This document shows, in pieces, positions 23,763-24,643 of a stretch of 24,643 bases of DNA. This stretch comes from Bacteroidales bacterium (GTDB lineage Bacteria; Bacteroidota; Bacteroidia; Bacteroidales; UBA932), in assembly GCA_004552615.1 (NCBI GenBank), contig SFNZ01000052.1, positions 1-24,643 on the forward strand, given 5' to 3'. Below the pieces are notes generated by a model, which had not been told where the DNA came from, did not search any database, and worked only from the letters and a program-made list of their open reading frames with translations. The translations under genes and the position numbers were made by a program. Positions within the stretch are counted from its first letter, which is position 1. Every line of letters begins with the position of its first letter.

Positions 23763-24041
23763 GACGCTGACACAGAAGAGACGTTTGCATATGCTGTTGC
23801 AGAGCGTGAACGCATCCGCATAATCCCATAAGGCGACCAGGCGGCATCAATAGTGGACCTGAGTAAACTTCCTGAGGACGCCTCGGAGACCCTGCGTATC
23901 GTTCGGGTAGGGGAGTATGACGACTGTGCCTGCATAGGTGCTCACGTGGCCAATACCTAGGAGATAGGGGAGTTCTGCATCATCAGCCACAACTTCAATG
24001 ACGGGGTCTGGAGGATGAGATGGAAGGTCAATGCGAAATAG
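23763..24041 (+). pseudogene. Remnant of an AlaX-type alanyl-tRNA editing gene
   Basis: One frame from 23763 to the TAG at 24039-24041 reads like the C-terminal half of a free-standing AlaX/ThrRS-AlaRS second additional domain protein, which clears mischarged alanyl-tRNA. It runs AYAVAERERIRIIP, stop, GDQAASIVDLSKLPEDASET, LRIVRVGEYDDCACIGAHV, ANT, stop, EIGEFCIISHNFNDGVWRM. The C-x-C-I-G-x-H zinc-ligand motif is preserved. Two internal stops (TAA at 23829, TAG at 23958), a TGA at 23760 and loss of the N-terminal half show it is dead. No start codon is seen. Few other changes suggest recent decay. Confidence 0.75.
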
Positions 24042-24046
24042 AGCCG

Positions 24047-24128
24047 TATCGGAAAACGCAGTAATTTCAGGCTTTACTTTGTAGGAAAACGCAGTTAATT
24101 TATTGAGATTTTTATCGGAAAACGCAGT
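24047..24128. repeat. Three GGAAAACGCAGT repeats at exact 33-base period
   Basis: The 12-mer is exact at 24051-24062, 24084-24095 and 24117-24128, start to start 33 and 33 bases. Copies 1 and 3 share 16 bases (preceded by TATC); copy 2 is preceded by TGTA. Spacers are otherwise AT-rich and not conserved. The third copy ends 18 bases before the -7 box and covers the -33 position of the second DUF4143 ATPase promoter, suggesting binding sites for a regulator on one face of the helix. Confidence 0.85.
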
Positions 24129-24146
24129 TTATGCCTTGAAAATGTA

Positions 24147-24154
24147 TATCTTTG
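24147..24154 (+). promoter_or_regulatory. -7 box before second DUF4143 ATPase
   Basis: TATCTTTG fits TAnnTTTG, 21 bases before the ATG at 24176. No TTTG at -33; the third 12-base repeat is there instead. Confidence 0.65.
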
Positions 24155-24175
24155 CATTACTAAATAGGCAGTATT

Positions 24176-24643
24176 ATGTTATTCAGGAAAATTGCGACAC
24201 GGATTGAAGAATATCTCTCATCGGATTCAGACAGGATGCTCTTGATTGATGGAGCCAGGCAGATAGGTAAGTCATACATCATCCGCCATGTGGGAGAAAA
24301 GATGTTCCCCAACTACATTGAAATCAATATGGAAGAGGATAAATTGGGGGACCGGGTTTTTGCAGAAGCCAAAACAACGAAGGACTACTCTTGTATTCAT
24401 TGACGAGATACAGGCCTATGATCATCTTCTGACTCTTGTGAAATTCTTGATGAAAGAGAAGAAGTTCACTTATATTGCCAGCGGTTCCCTGCTGGGAGTG
24501 GCTTTGAAGAATACTCAGTCTGTTCCAATGGGAAGTTTGGATATTCAACATATGTATCCAATGGATTTTGAGGAATTCCTGTATGCCAATGGTGTAGGAG
24601 AATTTGCAGTTTGTTCTATGAGAGAGAGTTTCAATAAGCAGGA
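24176..24643 (+). pseudogene. AAA/DUF4143 ATPase, frameshifted and cut by window end
   Basis: Frame 1 (24176-24403) encodes 75 residues with Walker A GARQIGKS (26-33) and IEINMEEDKLGDRVFAEAKT, then stops at TGA 24401. From about 24381 a different frame continues to the window end with TTLVFIDEIQAYDHLL (Walker B), FTYIASGSLLGVALKNTQSV and MYPMDFEEFLYANG, all typical of the same family. In intact members some 15-25 residues usually separate the FAEAK region from Walker B, so the junction near 24380 looks like a small internal deletion that also shifted frame. The 3' end is outside the window. A sequencing or assembly error cannot be excluded, but it would have to remove tens of bases. Confidence 0.8.

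Noticed and set aside
23666..23935. 89-codon minus-strand frame
   Set aside because: Antisense to the AlaX remnant and crossing the 15-base inverted repeat; the plus-strand reading has clear homology-like motifs instead.
24047..24128. CRISPR array
   Set aside because: Only 12 bases are conserved among three copies, spacers are AT-rich promoter sequence, and no cas gene is present.

Overview
The window is bacterial chromosome from the phylum Bacteroidota, most likely order Bacteroidales. Four observations point there. Nearly every promoter-like site has the Bacteroidetes sigma form TAnnTTTG, twice with a TTTG box exactly 19 bases upstream. ProRS is the short archaeal/eukaryotic type. IF-2 carries a very long charged linker. 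There are DUF3078, FadL-like and Tyr/Trp-rich lipoprotein genes typical of that outer membrane. Genus cannot be fixed from this sequence alone.

Layout. 1-4189: end of nusA, then infB, a transcription/translation operon. 4190-4586: no gene, but a dense set of inverted and direct repeats, one of which includes the 3' end of the adjacent tRNA-Gln (minus, 4587-4657). 4695-7732 (minus): an unusual Trp/Tyr-rich lipoprotein followed by an OMPP1/FadL-type barrel, pointing toward the tRNA. 8014-12064 (plus): proS, a DUF3078 protein and tilS, close-packed. 12051-13826 (minus): sppA, its stop overlapping that of tilS. 13954-16265 (plus): hisS and an EamA exporter overlapping at ATGA. 16329-16482: initiator tRNA with promoter and terminator. 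16483-16992: non-coding, with large nested hairpins. 16993-18264: Sel1-repeat protein. 18304-18585: remnant of a probable linear-amide hydrolase gene. 18597-20529 (plus): a possible PD-(D/E)xK-like unknown, a flavin reductase-like protein and PgeF. 20669-23057 (plus): AAA/DUF4143 ATPase, HD phosphohydrolase and LysE-type exporter joined by overlapping stop/start codons. 23109-23612 (minus): DNPH1-like N-hydrolase with an added Cys-rich tail. 23763-24643: remnant of an AlaX-type alanyl-tRNA editing gene, then a second, broken AAA/DUF4143 ATPase preceded by three 12-base repeats at an exact 33-base period.

The left two thirds is mainly housekeeping (translation factors, three tRNA-related enzymes, two tRNAs, envelope proteins). 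From about 16.5 kb the content becomes accessory, with three decayed genes within 6.5 kb and two members of the DUF4143 ATPase family. The features I consider most worth pursuing are the 33-base-period repeats before the second ATPase, the palindromic duplication of the tRNA-Gln 3' flank, the nested hairpins at 16591-16781, the Trp/Tyr-rich lipoprotein and the Cys-tailed DNPH1-like enzyme. No complete, clearly new multi-gene system is demonstrable here.
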